Source: DATARH01 sp035648415 (GTDB taxonomy: Bacteria > Pseudomonadota > Alphaproteobacteria > ATCC43930 > CGMCC-115725). Taken from it: a stretch of 29,861 nucleotides of DNA. This document shows positions 14,643 to 22,384 of the stretch, in pieces. The first letter of the stretch is position 1. The number at the start of each line of letters is the position of its first letter. Made by a program: the position numbers and the translations under genes. The DNA lies in the NCBI GenBank assembly GCA_035648415.1, contig DASRLO010000034.1:1-29861 (forward strand), read 5' to 3'. A model generated the notes under the pieces. It was given only the letters and a program-made list of their open reading frames with translations, made no database searches and was not told the origin of the DNA.

Positions 14643-15927
14643 CGGCCGGCGCTCGCGGCGCCACCAGGTCGAGCCAGGGCGCTAGCTGATCCAGCACCGC
14701 ATCGAGCGTGCCCAACCCCTCGGCGGCGATCCGCGCCGCGCATCGGGCGCGCTTGCCGCGCAATGCCGCGTCGTCGAGCAGTCGCGCCACCGCCTCCGCG
14801 AGTTCCGCCGCGTCACCCACGGTCTCGGCGGCGCCGGTTTCGGTCAGCGCATCGGCCATCGCCGTGCAATTGGCGGTATGCGGCCCGAGCAGCACAGCGC
14901 AGTCGAGCCGCGCCGCCTCGAACGGGTTGTGGCCGCCTTTGTCGACCAGCGACCCGCCGACAAAGGCGATGCCGGCGAGGCTGTAGAAAACGCCCAGCTC
15001 GCCGAACGTGTCGGCGAGATAGATATCGGTATCGCCGGCGATCGCCTGGCCCCGCGAGCGGCGCGCGATCCGCAGCCCCCGGTTCTCGGCCAGCGCGGCG
15101 ATGTCGTCGCCGCGCACCGGGTGCCGCGGCGCGATGATCGTCAACAGGCCGGGGTGGCCGCCGGCGAGCCGACGGTGAACCGCCATCGCGATCTCGTCCT
15201 CGCCCTCATGGGTGCTGGCGGCGAGCCAGCGCGGCCGGCCGGCGATCCGCCGGCGCAGCTCGTCGAGCGCAGCGGCGTCGGCGGGCAGCGTCTTGGCGGC
15301 GGCTTTGAGGTCGCCGACGCTAGACACCCGTGTCGCGCCCAAGTCGCGGAACCGGGCGCCCTGCACGGCATCCTGCGCCAGGCACAGCGAAAACGACGCC
15401 AGCATCGGCCGCGCCAGCCCGGCCCAGGCCCGCCACCGCGCATGCGAGCGCGCCGACAGCCGGGCGTTGAGCAGCAGCATCGGAATGTTGCGCCGCTGCG
15501 TCATCAGCACCAGGTTGGGCCACAGCTCGGATTCGACCCAGAGCGCGAGGTCGGGCCGCCAATGGTCGAGGAACCGCGCCACCGCGCTCGGCAGGTCGGC
15601 CGGCACGAACTGGTGCCGCGCGCCGCGCGGCAGCCGCGGCTCGAGCAGCCGCGCCGCGGCGACCGTGCCGGTGGTCAGCAGGATATGCAGTCCCGGCCGC
15701 TCGTCCACCATCCGCTCGATCAGCGCCAGCACCGAGGTTGCCTCGCCGATGCTCGCGGCATGGACCCAGATGAGCGGCCCGTCCGGTCGGCACCTTCCCG
15801 CGACGCCGAGTCGCTCGCTGAACCGCGAATCGTCTTCCTTGCCGCGCCGCCGCCGCGCCTTCAGGTAAACCACGACGAACGGCGCGGCCGCAGCGGTAAG
15901 GCCGCGATAAAGCGCGGGCAGGATCAC
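14629..15927 (-). CDS. waaA: 3-deoxy-D-manno-octulosonic acid (Kdo) transferase
   Basis: WaaA (KdtA) transfers Kdo from CMP-Kdo to the lipid A precursor, joining core to lipid A. The 432-residue protein is a GT-B enzyme. It has the N-terminal membrane anchor, RFSERLG, the catalytic-base motif IWVHAASIGEA (Glu62), VPADLPSAVARFLDHWRPDLALWVESELWPN, and the nucleotide-sugar motif GGSLVDKGGHNPFEAA. The start is GTG 15927, overlapping the stop of the DUF374 gene in a GTGA tetranucleotide; the longer open frame to 16722 is a shadow of that gene. It overlaps lpxK downstream by 14 bases. One or two Kdo additions cannot be told from sequence. Confidence 0.95.
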   Translation of the reverse strand: MILPALYRGLTAAAAPFVVVYLKARRRRGKEDDSRFSERLGVAGRCRPDGPLIWVHAASIGEATSVLALIERMVDERPGLHILLTTGTVAAARLLEPRLPRGARHQFVPADLPSAVARFLDHWRPDLALWVESELWPNLVLMTQRRNIPMLLLNARLSARSHARWRAWAGLARPMLASFSLCLAQDAVQGARFRDLGATRVSSVGDLKAAAKTLPADAAALDELRRRIAGRPRWLAASTHEGEDEIAMAVHRRLAGGHPGLLTIIAPRHPVRGDDIAALAENRGLRIARRSRGQAIAGDTDIYLADTFGELGVFYSLAGIAFVGGSLVDKGGHNPFEAARLDCAVLLGPHTANCTAMADALTETGAAETVGDAAELAEAVARLLDDAALRGKRARCAARIAAEGLGTLDAVLDQLAPWLDLVAPRAPADAHA

Positions 15928-16673
15928 CGGCGCTTCCCGGCCGCGAATTGGGGTGCGCCATCGACGGCGGGGAGGGGCGCGGCCGGCCCATGACCGACGC
16001 GGCTGTCGGCGAGCGCGACCATCTCGATCATGCGGGCTTCGACACACTGCCGCGCCCGCTCGACGCCGGCCTCGTCGAGGTCGGGTTCGATCTCGATCGG
16101 CTCGCCCCAGATGAAGATGCCGCGGCCGAAGGGCAGCGCGGCGTGCATCCGGTCCCAGGTCGGCAGCATCCACCGCCGGCTCGTCGCGAACACGATGGGC
16201 ACGATCGGCGCGCGTCCGAGGCGCGCGACGTTGACGATCCCGGCGCTGGCGACCATCGCCGGGCCGGACGGGCCGTCCGGCGTGATGCCGACGCAATCGC
16301 CGGCGGCAAGCGCCTTCACCATCGCCCGCAGCGCCGCGCTGCCGCCGCGCCGGCTCGAGCCGGCGACCGACTGCACCCCGAAATGCGCCACCGCGTCGGC
16401 GATGATGCGGCCGTCGCGGTGCGGCGAAATCAGCATGTGGATCGGCGCGAGGCGTTGCCAGGCCATCGGGATCATCTGCAGCCGGCCGTGCCAGAAGGCG
16501 AGGATGAACGGGCGGCCTTCCGCGCGCAACCGGCGCGGATGCTCGGCGCCCTCGACGGTCCAGCGGTTGCTCCAATAGACCAGGCGGATATAGAGGTGGA
16601 TCGAATAGCACAGCACCCGGCGCAGCCGCTCGCTGCGCAAGAATTGCCGCAATTTCCGGCGCAGCGCGTTCAT
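15924..16673 (-). CDS. DUF374 lysophospholipid acyltransferase-like protein
   Basis: A 249-residue protein of the DUF374/LPLAT superfamily, often found immediately before waaA in alphaproteobacteria. Visible motifs are AFWHGRLQMIP (His62), ISPHRDGRIIADAVAHFG (His85, Asp87), a GSSRRGG loop and the ITPDGPSGP motif near residues 130-138, the pattern used for acyl-acceptor positioning in this superfamily. The precise reaction is not established; given the operon it probably acylates or otherwise modifies lipid A or a related precursor at the inner membrane. It overlaps the ABC transporter gene by 4 bases (ATGA) and waaA by 4 bases (GTGA). Confidence 0.88.
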   Translation of the reverse strand: MNALRRKLRQFLRSERLRRVLCYSIHLYIRLVYWSNRWTVEGAEHPRRLRAEGRPFILAFWHGRLQMIPMAWQRLAPIHMLISPHRDGRIIADAVAHFGVQSVAGSSRRGGSAALRAMVKALAAGDCVGITPDGPSGPAMVASAGIVNVARLGRAPIVPIVFATSRRWMLPTWDRMHAALPFGRGIFIWGEPIEIEPDLDEAGVERARQCVEARMIEMVALADSRVGHGPAAPLPAVDGAPQFAAGKRR

Positions 16674-18478
16674 GCCGGCGGCGCCGCGGCGGCGACCAGC
16701 GCCGGCGCCTCACCCGGCGCAAACTCGGTCTCGTAGAGCCGCGCGTAAAGCCCCGCGCGCGCCAGAAGCTGGGCGTGCCTGCCGCTTTCGACGATGCGTC
16801 CGCGCTCCATCACGCAAATGAGGTCGGCGCCGACAATGGTCGAGAGCCGATGCGCGATGACCAGCGTCGTGCGGCCCTGCATCAGCCGGCGCAGCGCTGT
16901 CTGGACCTGGCGCTCGCTCTCGTTGTCGAGCGCCGACGTCGCCTCGTCGAGCAGCAGGATCGGCGCGTCTTTCAACATCGCGCGGGCGATCGCCAGGCGC
17001 TGGCGCTGCCCGCCCGAGAGCCGCATGCCGTGCTCGCCGACCAGCGTGTCGTAGCCCTCCGGCAGCTCGGCGATAAAGCGGTCGGCGCCCGCCGCCGCGG
17101 CGGCGGCCTCGATCTCGGCGCCGGATGCGCTCAGCCTGCCGTAGGCGATGTTGGCACGCACCGTGTCGTCGAAGAGGCTCGCCTCCTGCGCCACCAGCGC
17201 CAGAGCCGCGCGCAGCGAGGTCAGGGTCACGCCGCGCACATCCTGGCCGTCGATCGCGATGCGTCCGGCCGACACGTCGTAGAAGCGCGGGATCAGGTTG
17301 AGCACCGTCGATTTGCCGGCGCCTGAGGGCCCGACCAGCGCCACGGTGCTGCCGGCTGGCACGGTCAGCGAGATGTCGTCGAGCGCGACGGCATGCGGCT
17401 GGTAGCCGAAGCGCACGTCGTCGAAGCGGATTTCGCCGCCGGCGACGCGCAGCGGCCGCGCACTGGGGCGGTCCTGGATGTCGGGCTCGGTATCGAGCAC
17501 CTCGAACACGCGCTGCGCCGCGGCCAGCCCCTCCTGCAGCGAGGCGTTGAGGTTGGCGAGGTTCTTGAGCGGCTGGTAGGCGAGCAGCAGCGCGGTGATG
17601 AACGAAAAGAACGCCCCCGGCGTGCGCGCGTCGTTGATCACCTGATAGCCGCCGTAGAGGATCACCACCGCGACCGCGGCGCCGCCCAGCGCCTCCATCA
17701 GCGGCGAGGCGCGCGAGCGGGTGCGGTTGGCGCGGTCGACGAGGCGAAAGATGCGTTCGAACAAGGCGGCGGCGCGGCCCTCCTCGTAGCCTTCCATACT
17801 GTAGGCCTTGACGTGGCGGGCGCCCTGGAAGGTCTGGCTCAACAGCGTCGTCAGCTGGCCGAATTCGAACTGGGTGTTGGCCGAGACCCGCCGCATCCGC
17901 CGGCCGATGCCGACGATCGGCCGGATCGCCAGCGGGAAGGCGAAGCACGAGGCGAGGGCGAGCACCCAGTCCTGGTAGAACATCAGCGCCGTCAGGAACA
18001 GCACGGTGACGGCGTCCTTGCCGATCGCCGCCAGTACATTGGCGGCGGCGTTGCGCAGCAGCGCCACGTCGTTAGTGAAGCGCGAGATCAGCGTGCCGCT
18101 CGCATTGGCGTTGAAATAGGCAAGGTCGGCGCGAATCAGCCGGGCATACAGCGCGCCCTGGACATCGGTGATGACGCGCTGGCCGACTCGGCCCATCAAG
18201 ACTGCATCGCCATAATCGGCAAGCCCCTTGACGATCGCCAGGACGAGCGCGGCCCCCGCGATCACTAGCAGCAAATTCGCCTGGTGTCCGACAAAGATGC
18301 GATCGAGCATCGGCTGCGTCAGCCAGGCGCGCAGCGCCGTGCTGCTCGCCCCGACGCCCATGCAGACAAAGGCGAGGGCGATCATCCCGGCGCGCGGCCG
18401 GATGAAGTCTTTCGTCAGCCGCCGCACCAGCGCGATCGTCGGCGCGCCGCCGTCCACGGTAACCGGTTTGCCCCGCAT
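16670..18478 (-). CDS. MsbA-like lipid A/phospholipid ABC exporter
   Basis: A 602-residue half-transporter with an N-terminal six-helix ABC exporter domain (about residues 30-320) fused to a nucleotide-binding domain. The NBD has Walker A GPSGAGKST (383-391), Q-loop Gln431, signature LSGGQ (488-492), Walker B ILLLDE (507-512) and H-loop His543 in IAHRLS. It works as a homodimer. Its place at the head of an operon with waaA, lpxK and an lpxL-like gene makes flipping of Kdo-lipid A across the inner membrane the likely job. General multidrug exporters share the architecture, so the substrate is inferred from context. ATG 18478 is the first start; no strong ribosome binding site is seen. The downstream DUF374 gene overlaps by 4 bases. 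Confidence 0.9.
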   Translation of the reverse strand: MRGKPVTVDGGAPTIALVRRLTKDFIRPRAGMIALAFVCMGVGASSTALRAWLTQPMLDRIFVGHQANLLLVIAGAALVLAIVKGLADYGDAVLMGRVGQRVITDVQGALYARLIRADLAYFNANASGTLISRFTNDVALLRNAAANVLAAIGKDAVTVLFLTALMFYQDWVLALASCFAFPLAIRPIVGIGRRMRRVSANTQFEFGQLTTLLSQTFQGARHVKAYSMEGYEEGRAAALFERIFRLVDRANRTRSRASPLMEALGGAAVAVVILYGGYQVINDARTPGAFFSFITALLLAYQPLKNLANLNASLQEGLAAAQRVFEVLDTEPDIQDRPSARPLRVAGGEIRFDDVRFGYQPHAVALDDISLTVPAGSTVALVGPSGAGKSTVLNLIPRFYDVSAGRIAIDGQDVRGVTLTSLRAALALVAQEASLFDDTVRANIAYGRLSASGAEIEAAAAAAGADRFIAELPEGYDTLVGEHGMRLSGGQRQRLAIARAMLKDAPILLLDEATSALDNESERQVQTALRRLMQGRTTLVIAHRLSTIVGADLICVMERGRIVESGRHAQLLARAGLYARLYETEFAPGEAPALVAAAAPPA

Positions 18479-18695
18479 AAATCTCTGGCCGCCCTTGTTG
18501 AGGCCCTCAATAGGTCGAAGGCCGGCCTCTCGTTCGACGGCTCTGGCCCGCCTGCCAGAGCGCCGTCAACGCCGCTCCCCGCAGTTTATGCGATATCGCG
18601 GCGTCGTGGCATCCCCGGCGACGACGTAGCGTTCCGAGGCGGCTACGGCGTTCGCCACGGATTCGTCAAGCCAGCAAGCTCTGTCTCGGATGAGA
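18479..18695. other. Non-coding gap upstream of the msbA-like operon
   Basis: These 217 bases should contain the promoter of the minus-strand lipid A operon. I see no coding frame with family character and no confident -35/-10 pair. One 7-bp stem, GCTCTGG (18540-18546) with CCAGAGC (18555-18561), has no adjacent T-tract. Confidence 0.4.
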
Positions 18696-18935
18696 CTACG
18701 ACTGAGGTGCAATATGCAGTTCGGCCGTCAACGGCAGTTCGAACAGATCATTGCGCAGCAACCTCGTCGAAAAGAACAACACCTCTAGGTTCTCCACCTC
18801 GCCCGTTTTCGGATTGAGCCGGGCGATGACCTCGTCGCCGAGCTCCTCGGATTCCTGTTCTTCGTAAGGGGGACATTTGTCGATATGCAGGATATCCGCC
18901 GCGCGATCGTATTTGAAACTCAACTTCGCGCCCAT
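18696..18935 (-). CDS. DUF2283 domain protein (possible antitoxin partner)
   Basis: A 79-residue protein with the DUF2283 pattern KYDRAADILHID near the N-terminus followed by GDEVIARLNPKTGEVENLEVLFFSTRL. The family is small, of unknown biochemical function, and is frequently encoded next to short BECR-like or DUF4258-like toxin candidates, so an antitoxin-like role is often suspected. Here its ATG (18935) lies inside the end of such a gene (18920-19245), overlapping by 16 bases, which is typical of paired genes. The toxin-like partner is frameshifted. No DNA-binding motif is visible. Confidence 0.75.
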   Translation of the reverse strand: MGAKLSFKYDRAADILHIDKCPPYEEQESEELGDEVIARLNPKTGEVENLEVLFFSTRLLRNDLFELPLTAELHIAPQS

Positions 18936-19245
18936 TCGATCACTCCTTCGGCGAGTGCTCGCGTTATGTAGGCCGTAATGATCCAGTATCGAGAAGGCAC
19001 CGCCTCGCTGATTACCACGACGACGATGTGCTTGCCGTCTTTCAAGTCAGGATGCCATTGAGAAACCACCTTGCCTCGCCGAACCGACAGCTGCGCCGCA
19101 CTTGGTCGGGATCGGCAAGCGTAGCGGCGATCCGGTCGCGATGCCGCGGATGCAGGTCCGGATGGCGCTCGGCAATATGCCGTTCCCGCTCGTCGCCGAG
19201 TTCAACCAGCACATGAAGGTAGGGGCAAGGGAAATTGTCCGCCAC
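18920..19245 (-). pseudogene. Frameshifted BECR-nuclease-like toxin candidate
   Basis: The upstream frame from GTG 19245 gives MADNFPCPYLHVLVELGDER, then HIAERHPDL and ADPDQVRRSCRFGEARWF, and stops early at 19042. The next frame continues seamlessly with SQWHPDLKDGKHIVVVVISE and then WIITAYITRALAEGVIEW to a TGA at 18920-18922. Restoring one T in the short T-run near 19063-19065 (minus strand) rejoins them into about 108 residues. The His-rich ERHPDL segment, the ADPDQV segment and the KHIVVVV strand recall small BECR-fold RNase/toxin-like proteins, but I cannot name the exact family. It starts 3 bases after the pmbA stop and overlaps the DUF2283 start. A sequencing error is the main alternative to true decay. 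Confidence 0.75.
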
Positions 19246-19248
19246 CCG

Positions 19249-20598
19249 CTAGGCGCCCGCCACGGTAAGGTCGTCGATGCGCAGCGTCGGCGAGTCGGCG
19301 CCGGTGCGGAATTCTAGGTCGTTGGCCGCGACCATGCGCGCGAACATGTCCTTCAAATTGCCGGCCACGGTCAGCTCGCTGACCGGGAAGGCGAGGGCGC
19401 CGTTCTCGATCCAGAACCCGGCGGCGCCCCGGCTGTAATCGCCGGTGACGCCGTTGACCCCCATCCCCATCAACTCGGTGACGTAGAAGCCGCTCTTGAC
19501 GTCGGCATAAAGCTCTTGCGGGGTTTGCGCGCCAGGCTCGATCCAGACATTGGTCGCGGCCGGCGAAGGCGGTGAGGCGGTGCCGCGGGCGGCGTGGCCG
19601 GTCGATTTCATTCCCAGCTGACGGGCCGAGCGCAAATCGAGCAGCCACGTCGTCAGCACGCCCTGGTCGATCAGCGCCCGGCGCTGATTGGCCATGCCCT
19701 CGCCGTCGCAGGGCCGCGAGCGCAGGCCGCGCTGGCGGTGCGGGTCCTCGGTGATGGTGATGGCGTCGGGAAAGATGCGCTGGCCGAGCCTGTCTTTCAA
19801 AAAGCTGGTGCCGCGCGCGATCGACGGGCCCGAGATCGAACCCAAAAGATGCGAGATGAAGCTGCGCGCCACGCGCGGGTCGAAGATCACCGTCACCTTG
19901 CCGGTCGGCATCTTGCGCGCGCCGAGGCGCTTGATCGCGCGCTCGCCGGCTTCGCGGCCGATCTCCTCTGGCCGACGCAAATCCGCGCCATAGACCGCGC
20001 TGGCGAAATCGTAGTCGCGCTCCATGCCGGTGCCCGAACCGGCGATGACCGAGGCGCTGACCCCGTGGTGCGACCCGGCATAGGAGCCGGCGAACCCGTT
20101 GGAGGCGACGAGCGCGACGCGCGAGCGGCCCCAGCCGGCGTCGGCGCCCTCGGAATTGGTGATGCCTGGGACCGCGAGCGCGGCCTCCTCGGCGGCGCGA
20201 GCGCGCTCGATCAGCGTTTCGGCCGACGGCTCCTCGGGGTCGAGCATGTCGAGCGCCGGCAATGTCCGGGTGATCTCGGCCGGATCGGCGAGGCCGCAAA
20301 ACGGGTCCTCGGGGATCGCCCGCGCCATCGCCACCGCGCGTTCGACGAGCGCGTCGAGGGTCGCCGGCGCACGGTCGCTCGACGACACCATCGCCTGCTG
20401 CTTGCCGACAAAGACCCGCAGGCCGAGATCCTGGCTTTCCGAACGTTCAAGCTTTTCGGTCTTGCCGAGCCGGCGGGTGTGCGCCAGCGAGGTGCCGGCG
20501 ACCGCGACCGCATCGGCCGCGTCGGCCCCGGCCTTCTTCGCCTTGGCGACGAGGTCGTTGAGCAGGTTGATGATTTCTTGTCCGTCGGTATCGGGCAT
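19249..20598 (-). CDS. pmbA: PmbA/TldE family metalloprotease subunit
   Basis: A 449-residue member of the TldD/PmbA (TldE) family. In the heterodimer, TldD carries the HExxxH zinc site and PmbA is the non-catalytic partner; the complex degrades unfolded short peptides, matures microcin-type peptides and antagonises CcdA. Family motifs seen are SESQDLGLRVF, the SSSDRAP region, TNSEGADAGWGRSRVALVASNGFAGSY, the FDPRVARSFISHLLGSISGP segment and the glycine-rich MGMGVNGVTGDYSRGAAGFWIENG near the C-terminus. No HExxxH is present, as expected for PmbA. ATG 20598 is chosen because GGAG lies 5-6 bases upstream; an in-frame ATG at 20613 is possible. No tldD lies in the window. It is separated from ubiD by a long inverted repeat. 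Confidence 0.92.
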   Translation of the reverse strand: MPDTDGQEIINLLNDLVAKAKKAGADAADAVAVAGTSLAHTRRLGKTEKLERSESQDLGLRVFVGKQQAMVSSSDRAPATLDALVERAVAMARAIPEDPFCGLADPAEITRTLPALDMLDPEEPSAETLIERARAAEEAALAVPGITNSEGADAGWGRSRVALVASNGFAGSYAGSHHGVSASVIAGSGTGMERDYDFASAVYGADLRRPEEIGREAGERAIKRLGARKMPTGKVTVIFDPRVARSFISHLLGSISGPSIARGTSFLKDRLGQRIFPDAITITEDPHRQRGLRSRPCDGEGMANQRRALIDQGVLTTWLLDLRSARQLGMKSTGHAARGTASPPSPAATNVWIEPGAQTPQELYADVKSGFYVTELMGMGVNGVTGDYSRGAAGFWIENGALAFPVSELTVAGNLKDMFARMVAANDLEFRTGADSPTLRIDDLTVAGA

Positions 20599-20616
20599 CG
20601 GAACTCCAAACATTTA

Positions 20617-20845
20617 TTCACAACGAGGCGATGAGGCCGTGAGAAAATCTTTCGACGCGAAGGCCGCGGAGGATCGCGCGGAGGACGCGGAGGTGTCGTC
20701 AATCGCGCGAGGCGCCGGAATTCCCTCCGCTACGAAACATCGGGAATATATGGGCGCTGCGCGCCCGCAAATCTTCCTCCGCGTTCTTTGCGTGTCCTCC
20801 GCGCCCTCTGCGTCAAAGCGTTGCTTCTCGCCGCCTCGCTGCCTT
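20617..20845. repeat. Long imperfect inverted repeat between ubiD and pmbA
   Basis: The left arm (20617 to about 20693) runs through GAGGCCGTGAGAAAATC, GACGCGAAGGCCGCGGAGG and GCGGAGGACGCGGAGG. The right arm (about 20773-20845), read in reverse complement, gives GGCAGCGAGGCGGCGAGAAG, GACGCAGAGGGCGCGGAGGA and GAACGCGGAGG, an imperfect match over roughly 70 bases. The spacer is about 80 bases with no gene. The outer end resembles the 10753-10822 repeat. It fills most of the 261-base gap and could form a large RNA stem or be a non-autonomous mobile element. Confidence 0.65.
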
Positions 20846-20859
20846 GGGGGCGAACACCA

Positions 20860-22380
20860 TCATTTCCAGATTGGCTTGCCGCTGCCCGGCAGGCCGTAGC
20901 TCGGCCATTTCCGGGTCACTTCCTCGATCACCGCGTCAGCCATGCGGATCGGCGTGCCCCAAACCCGCGCCGTCTCGGGCGGCAGCTTGGTCGTCGCGTC
21001 GAGGCCGATCTTGCCGCCGAGCCCGGAGTGGGGCGAGGCAAAGTCGAGATAGTCGATCGGCGTGTTCTCCACCAGGGTCACGTCGCGCACCGGGTCCATG
21101 CGGGTCGAGATCGCCCACATCACATCCTTCCAGTCGCGCACCGCGATGTCCTCGTCCACGACGATGACGAACTTGGTGTACATGAATTGTCGCAGGAACG
21201 ACCAGATGCCGAACATTATCCGCTTCGCCTGGCCGGGATAGGTCTTGCGGATCGAGACCACGGCGATGCGGTACGAGCAGCCCTCGGGCGGCAGCCAGAA
21301 ATCGACGATATCGGGGAATTGCTGCTGGAGCAGCGGCACGAACACTTCATTCAGCGCCTCGCCGAGGATGGACGGCTCGTCGGGCGGACGGCCGGTGAAG
21401 GTCGAGAGGTAGATCGGGTCGCGCCGCATCGTGATCGCGCTGATCCGGAACACCGGGAACTGCTCGACCGCGTTGTAGAAGCCGGTGTGGTCGCCATAGG
21501 GGCCTTCGTCGCCGTACTCATCGAGCGAGACATGGCCTTCGAGCACGATCTCGGCCTCGGCCGGCACCTTTAGCGGCACCGTCTTGCAGTCGACGAGGTC
21601 GACCCGCTTGCCGCGCAGGAGGCCGGCGAACTGGTATTCCGACAAGGTGTCCGGCACCGGCGTCACCGCGGCGAGGATCGTCCCCGGATCGGCCCCGATC
21701 ACCGCCGCCGCCGGCAGCGGCTCGGTCTTTTCCTTGGCCCAGCGCTGGTGGTGCTGGGCGCCGCCGCGATGCCGCAGCCAGCGCATCAGCGTCGTGTCGC
21801 GGCCGGTCACCTGCAGCCGGTAGATGCCGAGGTTGAACCCGTCCTCGCGCCGCGCGCCGGGGCCTTTGGTCACGATCAGCGGCCAGGTGACGAGCGGCGC
21901 CGGCTCGCCCGGCCAGCAGGTCTGGATCGGCAGTCTGCCCAGGTCGATGTCGCCGCCAGTCAGCACGATCTCCTGGCACGGCGCGCCGCCCAGGGTGCGC
22001 GGGCGCATCGCCATCGCGGTCTTCAACAGCGGCAGCATCTCCAGCGCCTCGCGCCACCCGCCCGGCGGCTCGGGCTGCTTGAGGAAGGCCAGCGTCTCGC
22101 CAACCTCGCGCAGCTGATGCGGCTCGCGGTCCATGCCCCAGGCGACCCGCTCGACGGTGCCGAACAGATTGACCAGCACCGGCATGGCGTATTTGCCGCC
22201 GTTTTTGCCATTTGGCGGTCCGACGACATTTTCGAACAGCACCGCCGGCCCGCCTTCGGCCAAGAGCCGTGTCTGGATCTCGGTCATTTCGAGCATCGGC
22301 GACACCGGCTCGCTCACCCGGACGAGCCGGCCGCCGGTTTCGAGCCGGGCGATAAAGTCGCGCAAGCTGGCGTAAGGCAT
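20860..22380 (-). CDS. ubiD: UbiD-family prenylated-FMN decarboxylase
   Basis: A 506-residue member of the UbiD family. UbiD decarboxylates 3-polyprenyl-4-hydroxybenzoate in ubiquinone synthesis using the prenylated flavin made by UbiX. Visible features are RDFIARLETGGRLVRV at the start, the cofactor-binding NLGIYRLQVTGRDTTLMRW (184-201, with Arg188), HRGGAQH, LEGHVSLDEYGDEGPYGDHTGFY (280-302, containing the acidic catalytic residues), and MRRDPIYLSTFTGRPPDEPS. The protein ends 25 residues after a TKLPPETARVWG motif. Its length and its co-direction with ubiA support the ubiquinone role over other UbiD-type aryl decarboxylases. The start is ATG 22380, only 4 bases after the MFS transporter stop, so it ends a four-gene operon. 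ubiX is not in the window. Confidence 0.9.
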   Translation of the reverse strand: MPYASLRDFIARLETGGRLVRVSEPVSPMLEMTEIQTRLLAEGGPAVLFENVVGPPNGKNGGKYAMPVLVNLFGTVERVAWGMDREPHQLREVGETLAFLKQPEPPGGWREALEMLPLLKTAMAMRPRTLGGAPCQEIVLTGGDIDLGRLPIQTCWPGEPAPLVTWPLIVTKGPGARREDGFNLGIYRLQVTGRDTTLMRWLRHRGGAQHHQRWAKEKTEPLPAAAVIGADPGTILAAVTPVPDTLSEYQFAGLLRGKRVDLVDCKTVPLKVPAEAEIVLEGHVSLDEYGDEGPYGDHTGFYNAVEQFPVFRISAITMRRDPIYLSTFTGRPPDEPSILGEALNEVFVPLLQQQFPDIVDFWLPPEGCSYRIAVVSIRKTYPGQAKRIMFGIWSFLRQFMYTKFVIVVDEDIAVRDWKDVMWAISTRMDPVRDVTLVENTPIDYLDFASPHSGLGGKIGLDATTKLPPETARVWGTPIRMADAVIEEVTRKWPSYGLPGSGKPIWK

Positions 22381-22384
22381 GCGG

